In this document: one piece after another, positions 9,667 to 18,501 of the stretch
Numbering within the stretch: the stretch's first letter is position 1
Layout: every line of letters starts with the position of its first letter
NCBI RefSeq assembly: GCF_024170005.1
Contig: NZ_JALJXJ010000004.1
Location: forward strand, 186,001 to 250,000
Origin: Azospirillum lipoferum
GTDB lineage: Bacteria > Pseudomonadota > Alphaproteobacteria > Azospirillales > Azospirillaceae
DNA: 64,000 bases
Reading direction: 5' to 3'
Made by a program: the position numbers and the translations under genes
The notes under the pieces: model-generated
The model's database searches: none
What the model was told of the DNA's origin: nothing
What the model saw: the letters and a program-made list of their open reading frames with translations, nothing else

Positions 9667-9956
9667 CAACCAGCCTCCGCCACCCTCGGCAACCGCTCAT
9701 CCCATGGTATCAACATTCGCTGTTATGCCGGACGAAATCTTAAGTTTTCGTGGCTTCCCCATATTTCACGTCAGTCATATTTGACTGACGACTCATATTT
9801 CCCTGACCGCGGGATAATATCCCCGCTATCCCGTTTCCCGTCCCTGCTATCCCTGACACAGCGGGTACACACCCCGGTGGCCGGATATGCTGAACCTTAG
9901 CGATTTCTCTCCGGCGCACCCCGCCGGTCGGACGGCGGACCACGGAAGCGGCAACC
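9667..9956. promoter_or_regulatory. Divergent promoter region between two response-regulator transcripts
   Basis: 290 bases without a gene, clearly poorer in GC than the flanks. It must hold the promoters for the leftward LuxR/kinase unit and the rightward receiver/HD-GYP unit. It contains the perfect inverted repeat at 9769-9790 and a second imperfect one, GCGGGAT-AAT-ATCCCCGC, at 9809-9826. No clear sigma-54 or EcfG motif was found in it. Confidence 0.6.
9769..9790. promoter_or_regulatory. Perfect 9-bp inverted repeat, candidate operator
   Basis: CGTCAGTCA and TGACTGACG flank a 4-base spacer (TATT). It sits in the divergent intergenic region, about 100 bases from the LuxR regulator start and 170 from the receiver gene. 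Symmetry and place fit an operator for a dimeric regulator such as the LuxR-type protein next door; this is inference, and a small hairpin is the alternative. Confidence 0.5.
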
Positions 9957-10451
9957 ATGGAAATGACCCTGTACGAGCTGCGGGCCCGGCCCGCCTCCTC
10001 CCCCACGACCGAAACCGCCCCGTCCGTCCTGCTGGTCGACGACGACCCCGACTTCCGCGGGATGGTGCGCATCGCCTTCCAGCGCGCCGGCTACACCGTT
10101 CACGAGGCGGAGAACGGCAACGCGGCGCTGGACGTCCTGGCCGGCCATCCGGTGGATCTGGTGGTGACCGACATCATCATGCCGGAGGCCGACGGGTACG
10201 AGGTCATCCTGCGGCTGAAAGGACAACAGTCGCGCCCGCCGCTGATCGCGGTGACCGGCGGCAGCCTGCGCCTGCGGCTGGAGCTGCCGGGAATGGCCCG
10301 CCTGCTGGGGGCCGATGCGGCCTTCGAGAAGCCGGTCGACCTGAAGGCCCTGCTGGCCGAAGCCGGCCGGCTGGTCGCTGCGCACCGGAAGGCCGGACGG
10401 ACGGCGGCGGAAGATAAAGGGGGGGACAGCAAAGCGGATGTCGCAGGATGA
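9957..10451 (+). CDS. Single-domain response regulator (CheY-like receiver)
   Basis: 164 residues, of which about 22-145 form one receiver: acidic pocket DDD near 28-30, phospho-acceptor Asp72 in DLVVTDIIMPEADG, Thr/Ser in AVTGGS and Lys in FEKPVD. There is no output domain; a short N-terminal extension (MEMTLYELRARPASS) and a charged tail flank it. It overlaps the next gene, an HD-GYP response regulator, by 4 bases (ATGA), so the two are probably made together. It may serve as phosphate relay or sink between the hybrid kinase across the divergent promoter and the HD-GYP protein. Confidence 0.92.
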   Translation: MEMTLYELRARPASSPTTETAPSVLLVDDDPDFRGMVRIAFQRAGYTVHEAENGNAALDVLAGHPVDLVVTDIIMPEADGYEVILRLKGQQSRPPLIAVTGGSLRLRLELPGMARLLGADAAFEKPVDLKALLAEAGRLVAAHRKAGRTAAEDKGGDSKADVAG

Positions 10452-11509
10452 ACATCCTGATCGTCGACGACGACCGCACGAACCTGCTGATCATGGCCGC
10501 CATCGTCCGCCGCATGGACGATGCGGAGCCGGTGACCATGAGCAACCCGCTGGACGCCGTCGAATGGCTGCGCGGGAACGAGCCGGACCTGATCCTTCTG
10601 GACCAGATGATGCCGGAGATGGACGGCATCGACCTGCTGCGCCGCATCCGCGACGATGCGCGGCTGGACACCGTGCCGGTGGTGATGATCACCGCCAACA
10701 CGGCGGTCGACATCCGCGTGCGGGCTCTGGACGAGGGCTGCAGCGATTTCCTGACCAAGCCGGTCGTCGTGCCGGAGGTGCAGGCCCGCCTGCGCAACCT
10801 GCTGGCCCTGCGCCAGAGCCGCGCCCTGCTGCGCGACCGCGCCGCCCTGCTGGCCGCCGAGGTGGAGCGGGTGACCGCCGCGCTCCAGCGCCAGGGGAAG
10901 GAACTGGTCAGCCGCCTGTCGCGCGCCGCCGAGTACCGCGATCCGGAAACCGGTGCCCACATCGAACGGATGGCACTCTATTCAAGGCTGATCGCCGAGG
11001 TTGCCGGCTGCGGCGGCGCCTTTGCCTGGGAGCTGATGAAGGCGGCACCGATGCACGACATCGGCAAGATCGGGATCCCCGACATGATCCTGCTGAAGCC
11101 GGGCCGGCTGACGCCGGAGGAGATGACGGTGATGCGCCAGCACGCCACCATCGGCCACCGCATCCTGGCGGATAGCGACATCCCGCTTCTGCGGCTGGCC
11201 TCGGAGATCGCCGTCAGCCACCACGAGAAGTTCGACGGCAGCGGCTATCCCAACCGCCTGTCCGGGACCGCCATCCCGCTGTCCGGCCGCATCGTCGCCA
11301 TCGCAGACGTGTTCGACGCCCTGACCTCCACCCGCCCCTACAAGCGGTCCTGGACGCTGGAGGAGGCGCGCGCCTTCATGGTCGAGAACAGCGGCCGCCA
11401 TTTCGACCCGTCGCTGCTGGACGCCTTCCTGTCGCGCTGGGACGAGGTGTGCAGGATCCACCGCGAGAACGCCGACGAACTGCCGGAGTTCACACCAGAA
11501 GAGGCGTGA
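10448..11509 (+). CDS. Response regulator with HD-GYP phosphodiesterase domain
   Basis: An N-terminal receiver with phospho-acceptor Asp52 (LILLDQMMPEMDG) and Lys in FLTKPV is joined by a helical linker (about 125-160) to an HD-GYP domain with HIERMALYS, MHDIGKIGIPD (HD near 202) and HHEKFDGSGYPNRL (GYP near 262), all intact. HD-GYP proteins hydrolyse c-di-GMP, so phosphorylation probably controls local c-di-GMP removal. The start overlaps the stop of the single-domain receiver gene. The window also encodes a PilZ chemoreceptor and BdcA, so c-di-GMP is a recurring theme. Confidence 0.94.
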   Translation: MNILIVDDDRTNLLIMAAIVRRMDDAEPVTMSNPLDAVEWLRGNEPDLILLDQMMPEMDGIDLLRRIRDDARLDTVPVVMITANTAVDIRVRALDEGCSDFLTKPVVVPEVQARLRNLLALRQSRALLRDRAALLAAEVERVTAALQRQGKELVSRLSRAAEYRDPETGAHIERMALYSRLIAEVAGCGGAFAWELMKAAPMHDIGKIGIPDMILLKPGRLTPEEMTVMRQHATIGHRILADSDIPLLRLASEIAVSHHEKFDGSGYPNRLSGTAIPLSGRIVAIADVFDALTSTRPYKRSWTLEEARAFMVENSGRHFDPSLLDAFLSRWDEVCRIHRENADELPEFTPEEA

Positions 11510-11524
11510 GGGCCGCGAACGCCC

Positions 11525-11950
11525 TCAGTTCACGATGCGCCACGTCCCGTCGGACTGGAGGCAGGCGGTGCCGTAGACCGGCTGCGACCGGCCGCCGACC
11601 ATGGCGCGGCTCTGGTATTCACGGCATTGCTGGCCGTTGCGCGAATAATAGACCGGGCCTGCCGGATCGGCGCTGACGGCGGCCGGGGGCGGAGCATAAT
11701 ACTGCACCGCAGGCGGCGGCGCATAGACGACCGGCGGCGGCGCGTAATACTGCACCACCGGCGGGGGCGGCGCGTAGTAGTAGCGGTAGGGGTGGTAATA
11801 GCCGTAGGCCGGGAAAACCGGTCCGACGCCGATGCCGACCGACACCGAGGTGCGCGCCTGTGCCGCACCCGGAACGGACATCACAGCAGCTGCGGCCGCA
11901 ACCGCCAGCATCGCAGCACCCAGGGCGACCGCTCTCCGCACCGTCTTCAT
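11525..11950 (-). CDS. Secreted Pro/Tyr-rich protein with surface-antigen-like tail
   Basis: A Sec signal peptide (residues 1-33, ending VPGAAQA) precedes a glycine-containing stretch and then a repetitive segment of about five YYAPPPP/VVYAPPP units (50-95). The C-terminal ~45 residues (VYYSRNGQQCREYQS ... YGTACLQSDGTWRIVN) match the conserved tail of the Rickettsia 17 kDa surface antigen/COG4520 family, with two cysteines that could pair. It is probably periplasmic or attached to the outer membrane; no function is known. Its stop lies 15 bases from that of the convergent HD-GYP gene. Confidence 0.8.
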   Translation of the reverse strand: MKTVRRAVALGAAMLAVAAAAAVMSVPGAAQARTSVSVGIGVGPVFPAYGYYHPYRYYYAPPPPVVQYYAPPPVVYAPPPAVQYYAPPPAAVSADPAGPVYYSRNGQQCREYQSRAMVGGRSQPVYGTACLQSDGTWRIVN

Positions 11951-12087
11951 CCCTCATCTCCCGGTCTCTATGTCCCGGCTGCGGCCCGCGGGAACCGTCC
12001 CGCCGACCGTCTGACACAGGATGGCATCATACACCGGTCCCGCGGCGCATCACAGAGGCTGCGCGCGGGGAGCCGTATGCAGGACCG

Positions 12088-12483
12088 TCAGATGTCGAGC
12101 GGCAGATTGTCGGGGTCGAAGCCCAACTGCTCGACGATGGCGCGGGCGAGCGGAATGCTGGTCTCGAACCGCCACTCGGCCATGCCGGGGCGGTATTCCG
12201 ACACGTTCGGGCGGCCATTGGCGAAGCGGCGCGGATGCAGCTCGTACCAATAGATGTCGCTCAGCGACACGCCCTGTTCCTTCGCATAGGCCTCGGCGAT
12301 GCGGGGCCAGTCATTCACGGCCGGCTGGGGAGACCCGGCCGCCTTGGCGATGTCGGTCTGTTCCAGGAAAGCGACGATGCGCTTCCCCTCGCGCTCGAAA
12401 TCGGCGACCCGGATGGTGACGGGCTGCTTTCCTTCACGCTGATAGGTCCACTCGCGGTTCTTTTCGACCAAGGCCTTGTCCAC
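12088..12483 (-). CDS. Hypothetical protein, 131 aa
   Basis: A soluble acidic protein without signal peptide or membrane segment. It contains WPRIAEAYAKEQGVSLSDIYWYELHPRRF and ends with PLARAIVEQLGFDPDNLPLDI. I do not recognise the family. Codon use and GC at third positions are like the neighbours, and the reading frame has a clean ATG, so it is probably real. It is transcribed alone, with 137 bases to the secreted-protein gene downstream. Confidence 0.6.
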   Translation of the reverse strand: MDKALVEKNREWTYQREGKQPVTIRVADFEREGKRIVAFLEQTDIAKAAGSPQPAVNDWPRIAEAYAKEQGVSLSDIYWYELHPRRFANGRPNVSEYRPGMAEWRFETSIPLARAIVEQLGFDPDNLPLDI

Positions 12484-12654
12484 GGCAAATGCTCCGGTTC
12501 ACTCCTGCAAAGGCTAACCGACAGGCCCGCCTTAATCCAACTGTTCCGTTGCCTTTCCGGAACGGGCACGAGCCCTTGGGCCCTGCGCCGCCCGGCAAGG
12601 CGGATCAAAGGTTACCAAAGCACGCCGCTTTTTCTTTGTACACGGGAATTGTGA

Positions 12655-12674
12655 CGCCCGGCCCTCGCCGGGCG
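12655..12674 (-). terminator. Hairpin downstream of ggt
   Basis: CGCCCGGC and GCCGGGCG flank a 4-base CCTC loop, 56 bases beyond the ggt stop. The 8-bp GC stem is strong but no run of T follows on the minus strand, so it may be a barrier rather than a textbook intrinsic terminator. On the other strand it is followed by CCCTTCTTTCC. Confidence 0.5.
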
Positions 12675-12729
12675 CCCTTCTTTCCTTCCGTCCATTGCCC
12701 TCCGGTCAATAACCCCCTCGGTACCCCCC

Positions 12730-14502
12730 TCAGTAGCCCAAAGTCATGCCGTCCGGATTGCGCGGGTCGGAATAGCCGTACAGCCCGTCCTCGCGCAGCT
12801 GGATGGTCTGGGTGCGGCCCATCGTCGGCTTCACCGCCACCTTGTGGCCCATCCCCTCCAGCAGGCGGACGGTGTCGGGGCTCAGGCCCTTTTCCACCCG
12901 CAGCTCGTCGGGGGTCCACTGATGATGGACGCGCGGCAGGGCGGCGGCCTCGGCCGGGTTCATGCCGAAGTCGATATGGTCGATCACCGTTTCCATGGTG
13001 GTGGTGATGATGCGGCTGCCGCCGGGGCTGCCGGTGACCAGCCAGGGCTTGCCGTCCTTCAGCACGATGGTCGGCGACATCGAGCTTAGCGGCCGCTTGA
13101 AGGGCTGGACGGCGTTGGCGTCGCCGCCGACCAGGCCGAAGGCGTTGGGCACGCCCGGCTTGGCCGAGAAATCGTCCATCTCGTTGTTCAGCAGGATGCC
13201 GGTGCCTTCGGCGACGATGCCGCTGCCGAAATTGAGATTCAGCGTGTAGGTGGTGCTGACGACGTTGCCCTGGTTGTCCGCCACCGAGAAATGGGTGGTC
13301 TGGTCGCTCTCGTAGGGGGCCGGCTTGCCGGGCTTGATGCTGCCGGCCGGAGTCGCCTTCTCCGGATCGATCTTCGCCGCCAGCTCGTCGGCGTATTTGC
13401 GCGAGGTCAGACCCTTCACCGGCACCTTGGTGAAGTCGGGATCGCCCAGATATTCGGAGCGGTCGGCATAGGCCAGCTTCATCGCCTCCGCCATCAGGTG
13501 GATCGACCGGGCGCTGTCGGGGCCATAGTCCTTCAGCGGCCAGCGTTCGAGGATGTTCAGCATCTGGATGATGTGCGTCCCGCCGGAGCTGGGCGGCGGC
13601 ATCGACTTCACCGTGAAGCCGCGGTAGCTGCCGCTGACCGGCTCGCGCTCCACCACCTTGTAGGCCTTCAGGTCGTCCTTGGTGATGTAGCCGCCATGCT
13701 TGGCCATTTCGGCGGCAATCCCGTCGGCGATGGCGCCTTCGTAGAAGGCCTTCGGCCCCTGCTGGGCGATCATCTCCAGCGAGTTGGCGAGGTCGGCGTT
13801 GGCCAGCGTCTCGCCGGCGGTCAGCGGACGGCCGTCCTTGAAGAAGATGGCGCGGGTGGCGTCCCAGGCGGCCAGATGGTCGCGCTCGACCTCCAGCAGC
13901 CCGGCCAGCTGCGGGGTGACGGCGTAGCCCTCGCGCGCCAGCCTGATCGCCGGGGCCAGCACATCGGCCAGCTTCATCGTGCCGTATTTTTCCAGCGCAT
14001 GCGCGAGGCCGGCGACGGTGCCGGGGATGCCGACCGCCAGATGGGTGTAGAGCGAGCGGTCGGGGACGACCTTGCCCTGCTGGTCCAGATACATGTCGCG
14101 AAAGGCCTTGGCCGGCGCCATTTCGCGGAAGTCGATGGCGACGTCCTTGCCGCTCCTGGCGTCATGGACGACCATGAAGCCGCCGCCGCCGATGTTGCCG
14201 GCATTCGGCAGCACCACCGCCAGGGCGAAGCCGACCGCCACCGCCGCATCGACCGCATTGCCGCCGCGCTTCAGGATGTCGACGCCGATCTCGGTCGCCA
14301 GCCGGTGTTCGGAGGCGACCATCCCGTTCTGGCTGCGGACGGGATAGAAGATGCCGTAGCCGATGTCGTAGCGGACCGAAGCCGATGCCGGGACCGCAGC
14401 ATTCTGGGCGAGCGCCGGCACCGGCGGCACCAGGGCGGAGCCGACGCAGAGCGCCGCCACCGCCGCAATGGTGGAACGGGATCGGAAAGCGGGGAACCAC
14501 AT
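12730..14502 (-). CDS. ggt: Gamma-glutamyltranspeptidase
   Basis: A 590-residue precursor with signal peptide (to about residue 33, PALA). The family motifs are all seen: MVASEHRLATEIGVDILKRGG near the start, GNIGGGGFMVV, the autocleavage/nucleophile threonine in DQTTHFSVADNQGN near 401, and SSMSPTIVL and GSPGGSRIITT in the small subunit. The family cleaves itself before that Thr to give two subunits in the periplasm and hydrolyses or transfers gamma-glutamyl groups, mainly of glutathione. Length and motif spacing are normal. It stands alone, with a 194-base gap to the next gene upstream and its own hairpin downstream. Confidence 0.95.
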   Translation of the reverse strand: MWFPAFRSRSTIAAVAALCVGSALVPPVPALAQNAAVPASASVRYDIGYGIFYPVRSQNGMVASEHRLATEIGVDILKRGGNAVDAAVAVGFALAVVLPNAGNIGGGGFMVVHDARSGKDVAIDFREMAPAKAFRDMYLDQQGKVVPDRSLYTHLAVGIPGTVAGLAHALEKYGTMKLADVLAPAIRLAREGYAVTPQLAGLLEVERDHLAAWDATRAIFFKDGRPLTAGETLANADLANSLEMIAQQGPKAFYEGAIADGIAAEMAKHGGYITKDDLKAYKVVEREPVSGSYRGFTVKSMPPPSSGGTHIIQMLNILERWPLKDYGPDSARSIHLMAEAMKLAYADRSEYLGDPDFTKVPVKGLTSRKYADELAAKIDPEKATPAGSIKPGKPAPYESDQTTHFSVADNQGNVVSTTYTLNLNFGSGIVAEGTGILLNNEMDDFSAKPGVPNAFGLVGGDANAVQPFKRPLSSMSPTIVLKDGKPWLVTGSPGGSRIITTTMETVIDHIDFGMNPAEAAALPRVHHQWTPDELRVEKGLSPDTVRLLEGMGHKVAVKPTMGRTQTIQLREDGLYGYSDPRNPDGMTLGY

Positions 14503-14696
14503 ACGGTGAGACTCCTGAGCGGGACGTCAGGTCGGGGGCTGCGGACCGGGTTCCGCAGGATGTCACACCCGCGGTCTCCGGTCTTCACCCCGTCGCTGGG
14601 CCGCCCAACAATTCACCAACAGGGTTAATGGTATCGCGCAGTTTCGTGAATGGAATGCGACAGCCGGTGAATGGATGGCGTCCGTTCCGCTGCGGA

Positions 14697-15023
14697 TCAG
14701 TAGGTCTCCGCCATGCGCGACCGGGCCATGTCGTGCGACTCGCCATGGGAACCGCCGCCATTGGAAGCGCCATGGCCCAGCCGGTCCTGCTGGCCGCCGG
14801 ACAGGCGTTCCTTGACCGGGCAATGGCCGCTCATGCCACGGGCGACCAGGGCGGCGCCGACCAGCCCCATGATGGCGCCGGGAATGCTGGCACCCTTGCG
14901 CAGGCCACCCGCCGCGACGGCAAGGCCGAGGCCGGTCGAGACGATGCGCTCGCCCATGCCCAGGTTGGTGTGGCCTTCGAACACGCTGTCATAGGCGTTG
15001 CGGATCGTGGATTGGGCGTTCAT
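14697..15023 (-). CDS. DUF2892 family small membrane protein
   Basis: 108 residues. NLGMGERIVSTGLGLAVAAGGLRKG, a second hydrophobic stretch (GAIMGLVGAALVARGMSG) and HCPVKERLS make the usual DUF2892 pattern of two short membrane segments ending in GHCP. The C-terminal 30 residues are Gly/Ser/His-rich and hydrophilic. Function is not known for the family. A canonical EcfG-type promoter lies 40-65 bases upstream, so it is probably part of the general stress response. A start near NLGMGE is too far inside, and ATG 15023 is the natural start. Confidence 0.82.
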   Translation of the reverse strand: MNAQSTIRNAYDSVFEGHTNLGMGERIVSTGLGLAVAAGGLRKGASIPGAIMGLVGAALVARGMSGHCPVKERLSGGQQDRLGHGASNGGGSHGESHDMARSRMAETY

Positions 15024-15062
15024 GGCTGCTCCGGGGCTGAAATGGACTGGGACCGCCCTTCC

Positions 15063-15088
15063 AACGCCATGGCGCCCTTCCGTGTTCC
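15063..15088 (-). promoter_or_regulatory. EcfG-type general stress promoter
   Basis: On the minus strand GGAAC (15088-15084), a 17-base spacer and CGTT (15066-15063) match the alphaproteobacterial EcfG/RpoE2 consensus GGAAC-N16-17-CGTT exactly. It would start transcription about 30 bases before the DUF2892 gene. Confidence 0.72.
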
Positions 15089-15123
15089 CTCGGGCGTGTT
15101 CCCCTGGAGGCTTCCCCTGGGGG

Positions 15124-17439
15124 TCACCCTTCCACCGCCGCCATGTCGCGGATGGAGCGGACCAGCCGCGACGGCTCGACCGGCTTGGACAGCACGGTCA
15201 GCGCCACCTCCTGCGCCGCGGCGGTGGAGGTCAGATCCTCGGCATAGCCGGTGACCATCAGGATCGGCGTCTCGTCGTGCCGGGCGCGCAGGGTGCGGGC
15301 CATGTCCAGCCCGGTCATCCCCGGCATCATATGGTCGGTGACGATCACGTCCGGCCGGAACCCGTGGTCGAGCAGCGACAGCGCCGCCGCCGCGTCGGCC
15401 GCCTCGCGCACCGCGAATCCCGCCTGTTCCAGATAGCCCGCGGTGGCGCTGCGCACCAGTTCCTCGTCATCCACCAGCAGGACGGCACAACCGGCGCCCA
15501 TCGCGACCGCATCCCCTGCCGTCTCCTTCGCCACCGGCGGAGGCGGCGGCGCGGCAGGCGCATCCGCTTCCTGCAAGGCGCGCGGCAGATAGAGCGTCAC
15601 CGTGGTGCCCAGCCCCGGCCGGCTGTCCAGCTCCACTCCGCCACCGGACTGGGTCGCCAGCCCATGCACCATGCTGAGGCCCAGCCCGGTGCCGCGCCCG
15701 ACCTCCTTGGTGGTGAAGAAGGGTTCGAAGGCGCGGGCCGCCACGTCGGCCGGCATGCCGGTGCCGGTGTCGCGCACCCGCAGAACCACATAATCGCCGG
15801 CGTCCAGCCCCTCCACCTGCATCGGCAGCGGCCCGGCGCCAACCGTCCGGTTGCCGGCCAGGATCCACAGCGTGCCGCCGCCGGGCATGGCGTCGCGGGC
15901 GTTCAGCGCCAGGTTCAGCACCGCCATTTCCAGCTGGGTCGGGTCGATCATCGCCGGCCACAGGCCGGGCGCCACCTCCGTCTCGATCCGCACCGACTGC
16001 CCCAGCGTGCGGCCGAGCAGACGGCTGGTCCGCTCCACCAGAGTCGCGACGTCGACCGGGACGGGACGAAGCTGCTGCCGGCGCGAGAAGGCCAGCAGAT
16101 GCTGGGTCAGGGTGGCCCCCCGCTCCACCGCCTGCAAGGCCAGCCGCGCCGGGCCGGAGATGCGCTCGTCGTCGGTGCGGCTGTCGATGACGTGCAGGTT
16201 GATGCCGATGGCCTGGAGCAGGTTGTTGAAGTCGTGGGCGACGCCGCCGGTCAGCTGACCGATCGCCTCCATCTTCTGGCTCTGGCGCAGGGCATGTTCG
16301 GCCTGCTCCCGCCCTTCCACGGCGCGGCGGGCGGCGTCCATCGCCCGGGTCGCCGCCTCGTAGGCGCTGAACTGGCGGGCCAGCGCCCAAAGCGACAGCA
16401 GCAGCGCCGCGACGCCAACGGTGCCGGCAGCGCCGATGGTCCAGGCCTGGATGCGCCATTCCTTCAGCACCGCATCCAGCTTGCGCGTCACGTTGACGAC
16501 CAGCGGATAGTCGGCCAGCGCCTGCGTCGCCACCAGACGGGCGCCGTCGTTCAGCCCGCCGGTCGACAGATAGACGCCCGACCGGCTGCGCTCCAACACC
16601 TTCAGGAACTGGCGCTGGCCCAGCGGCCGGCCGATGTCCGGCAGCACCGGATGGCGGGCCAGCAGGAGGCCATCGCGCCGCCACAGGCTGATGCTGCCGT
16701 CGCCGTCGGGCTGCAATGCCTGGTAAATCCTCTGGAAATAGCTCAATTCGATGGCACCCAGCACCAACCCGACGAATCTGCCGTCCCGCCCGCTGATCCG
16801 GCGGGCGAGATAGACGGTCCAGCTGCCGTTGCCACGGTTCTGCACCGGCTCGCTGATGTAGGGGTCGGTCGTGTCGTGATCGCGCAGGTAAGCGAAGTAA
16901 TCGCGGTCCGACACGTTGACCGCCGGGATCGGGTAATAGCGCGAGAAATTGATCAGGTGCCCGTCCGCCGCGATCATCGTCACGGCGTCCAGTTGCGGCA
17001 GCCCGGTGATGCGCGCCCGCAGCATCTGGTGGGTGTCGCGCCCGCCCATCCGGCGGACATACTCCTCCGGCGTGTCGACCCCGTCCGCCTTCAGCTGCTC
17101 GATGATGGTGGTCAGTACCAGATCGACGCTCTGCGTCGCGCTGGCCGTCTGTTCCGCCAGCGACAGGTTCAGGGTGGACAGCTCGCGCTCCGCCCCTTCC
17201 AGCTCGCGGTCGCGCATGCTGCCGATGTAATGGATCGTCGCCACCAGCAGCACGGCGACCGACAGCCCGCCGATCAGCAGCAGGACGCGCAGGGGCCGGC
17301 TGGCGCGCAGATGCGCCAGCCAATGCCGGATCGGCGGAATCGGCATTCCACCGTCCGGCTGCGTGGTCCTGTCGGAAGAGAGCAAAGCTTGCCTATGGTT
17401 TAGTGACGCACTGACCGGCCGGAATGATCCGGACGCCAT
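15124..17439 (-). CDS. Hybrid sensor histidine kinase (Cache-type sensor, receiver)
   Basis: TM1 lies near 48-70, a large periplasmic region with a double-Cache/PDC look at about 75-330 (GGRDTHQMLRARI, DRDYFAYLRDHDTTDPYISEP), and TM2 near 333-352. Next come HisKA with GGVAHDFNNLLQAIG (His near 400), HATPase_c (GRGTGLGLSMVHG) and a C-terminal receiver with Asp near 700 (DVIVTDHMMPGM). The HDFNNLLQ type of H-box is common in kinases whose partner is a separate response regulator. No regulator gene is adjacent, so its output is unknown. ATG 17439 has a modest GAGG before it; MPIPPI at 17346 is an alternative start. Confidence 0.93.
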   Translation of the reverse strand: MASGSFRPVSASLNHRQALLSSDRTTQPDGGMPIPPIRHWLAHLRASRPLRVLLLIGGLSVAVLLVATIHYIGSMRDRELEGAERELSTLNLSLAEQTASATQSVDLVLTTIIEQLKADGVDTPEEYVRRMGGRDTHQMLRARITGLPQLDAVTMIAADGHLINFSRYYPIPAVNVSDRDYFAYLRDHDTTDPYISEPVQNRGNGSWTVYLARRISGRDGRFVGLVLGAIELSYFQRIYQALQPDGDGSISLWRRDGLLLARHPVLPDIGRPLGQRQFLKVLERSRSGVYLSTGGLNDGARLVATQALADYPLVVNVTRKLDAVLKEWRIQAWTIGAAGTVGVAALLLSLWALARQFSAYEAATRAMDAARRAVEGREQAEHALRQSQKMEAIGQLTGGVAHDFNNLLQAIGINLHVIDSRTDDERISGPARLALQAVERGATLTQHLLAFSRRQQLRPVPVDVATLVERTSRLLGRTLGQSVRIETEVAPGLWPAMIDPTQLEMAVLNLALNARDAMPGGGTLWILAGNRTVGAGPLPMQVEGLDAGDYVVLRVRDTGTGMPADVAARAFEPFFTTKEVGRGTGLGLSMVHGLATQSGGGVELDSRPGLGTTVTLYLPRALQEADAPAAPPPPPVAKETAGDAVAMGAGCAVLLVDDEELVRSATAGYLEQAGFAVREAADAAAALSLLDHGFRPDVIVTDHMMPGMTGLDMARTLRARHDETPILMVTGYAEDLTSTAAAQEVALTVLSKPVEPSRLVRSIRDMAAVEG

Positions 17440-17529
17440 GGGGCCTCGTCAAGCTCATCGAGGTTAATAGGACCTTGACGCACTTGGTTCCGCCCGCCGG
17501 CCCCCAAGCGGTCCCCAATCGTCCGATGA

Positions 17530-18411
17530 TCAGGCCCGCACGCGGGCGGGGGCCGGCAGTTTCAGCACCGACAGCGCCAGCCCGGCGAAGACCAGCAGCC
17601 CGCCGGCCAGCTTCGCCGCGGTGAAGGTCTCGCCCAGCAGCAGCGCGCTGGAGCTCATGCCGAAAATGGGGACGAGCAGCGAGAAGGGGGCGACGAGGCT
17701 CGCCGGATAATGCCGCATCAGGAAGCCCCAGGCGGCGAAGCCGAACAGCGTCGCCGCCGCCGCGATATAGAGCAGCGAGCCGACCCCGACCAATGTCAGG
17801 GTGGTGAAGGCGTGGACGATGCGGTCCGGCCCTTCCAGCGCCAGCGACATCGCCAGCAGCGGCAAGGGCGGGATCAGGCTGACCCAGACCATCAGGCTGA
17901 ACAGGTCGGGCGCCTTGGCCTGCTTCATCACGATGTTCGACACGCCCCAGGCCGCCGCGGCCGCCATCGTCAGCGCGAGGCCGAGCAGCGAATCGCCGGC
18001 CGGCATCTCCAGCGCGATCAGCCCAACGCCGGCGAAGGCCACCAGCATGCCGCCGACCTGCCGCGGCCCCGGCCGGTCGCCCAGCGCGAAGGCGGCGAAG
18101 ATGGCGGTGAAGAAGGCCTGCGCCTGCAACACCAGCGACGCCAGCCCGGCCGGCATGCCGACGTCGATGCCCAGGAACAGCAGCGGGAACTTCACCACGC
18201 CCAGCATGACGCCGATGCCGATCACGTAACGCCAGGGCACCGGCGGCCCCTTGCCCCAGCCCAGCACCACCACCGGCAGCGCCGCCAGCGCGAAGCGCAG
18301 GCAGGAGAAGAGCAGCGGCGGGAAATCGCGCAATCCGACCTTGATCGCGACGAAATTGAAGCCCCAGACGGCGGCGACCGCCACGGCGAGCAGGATGTGG
18401 GAAGCGCGCAT
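17530..18411 (-). CDS. eamA: EamA-type drug/metabolite exporter
   Basis: 293 residues with ten predicted membrane segments in two EamA repeats. Sequence runs such as WGFNFVAIKVGLRDFPPLL and GMPAGLASLVLQAQAFF are those of E. coli EamA (YdeD), an exporter of O-acetylserine and cysteine. The length is usual for the family. The gene is single, transcribed leftward, with 90 bases to the hybrid kinase start region downstream. The substrate here is inferred from homology only. Confidence 0.9.
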   Translation of the reverse strand: MRASHILLAVAVAAVWGFNFVAIKVGLRDFPPLLFSCLRFALAALPVVVLGWGKGPPVPWRYVIGIGVMLGVVKFPLLFLGIDVGMPAGLASLVLQAQAFFTAIFAAFALGDRPGPRQVGGMLVAFAGVGLIALEMPAGDSLLGLALTMAAAAAWGVSNIVMKQAKAPDLFSLMVWVSLIPPLPLLAMSLALEGPDRIVHAFTTLTLVGVGSLLYIAAAATLFGFAAWGFLMRHYPASLVAPFSLLVPIFGMSSSALLLGETFTAAKLAGGLLVFAGLALSVLKLPAPARVRA

Positions 18412-18501
18412 GGTGGGAAAGCTAGCGGCTGGCTGACCGAAGGGTCAATCCATCGCCACCCTGCGCGGGCCGCAGGGCTGCCGCGCGAAGACCGGCGTGG
18501 C

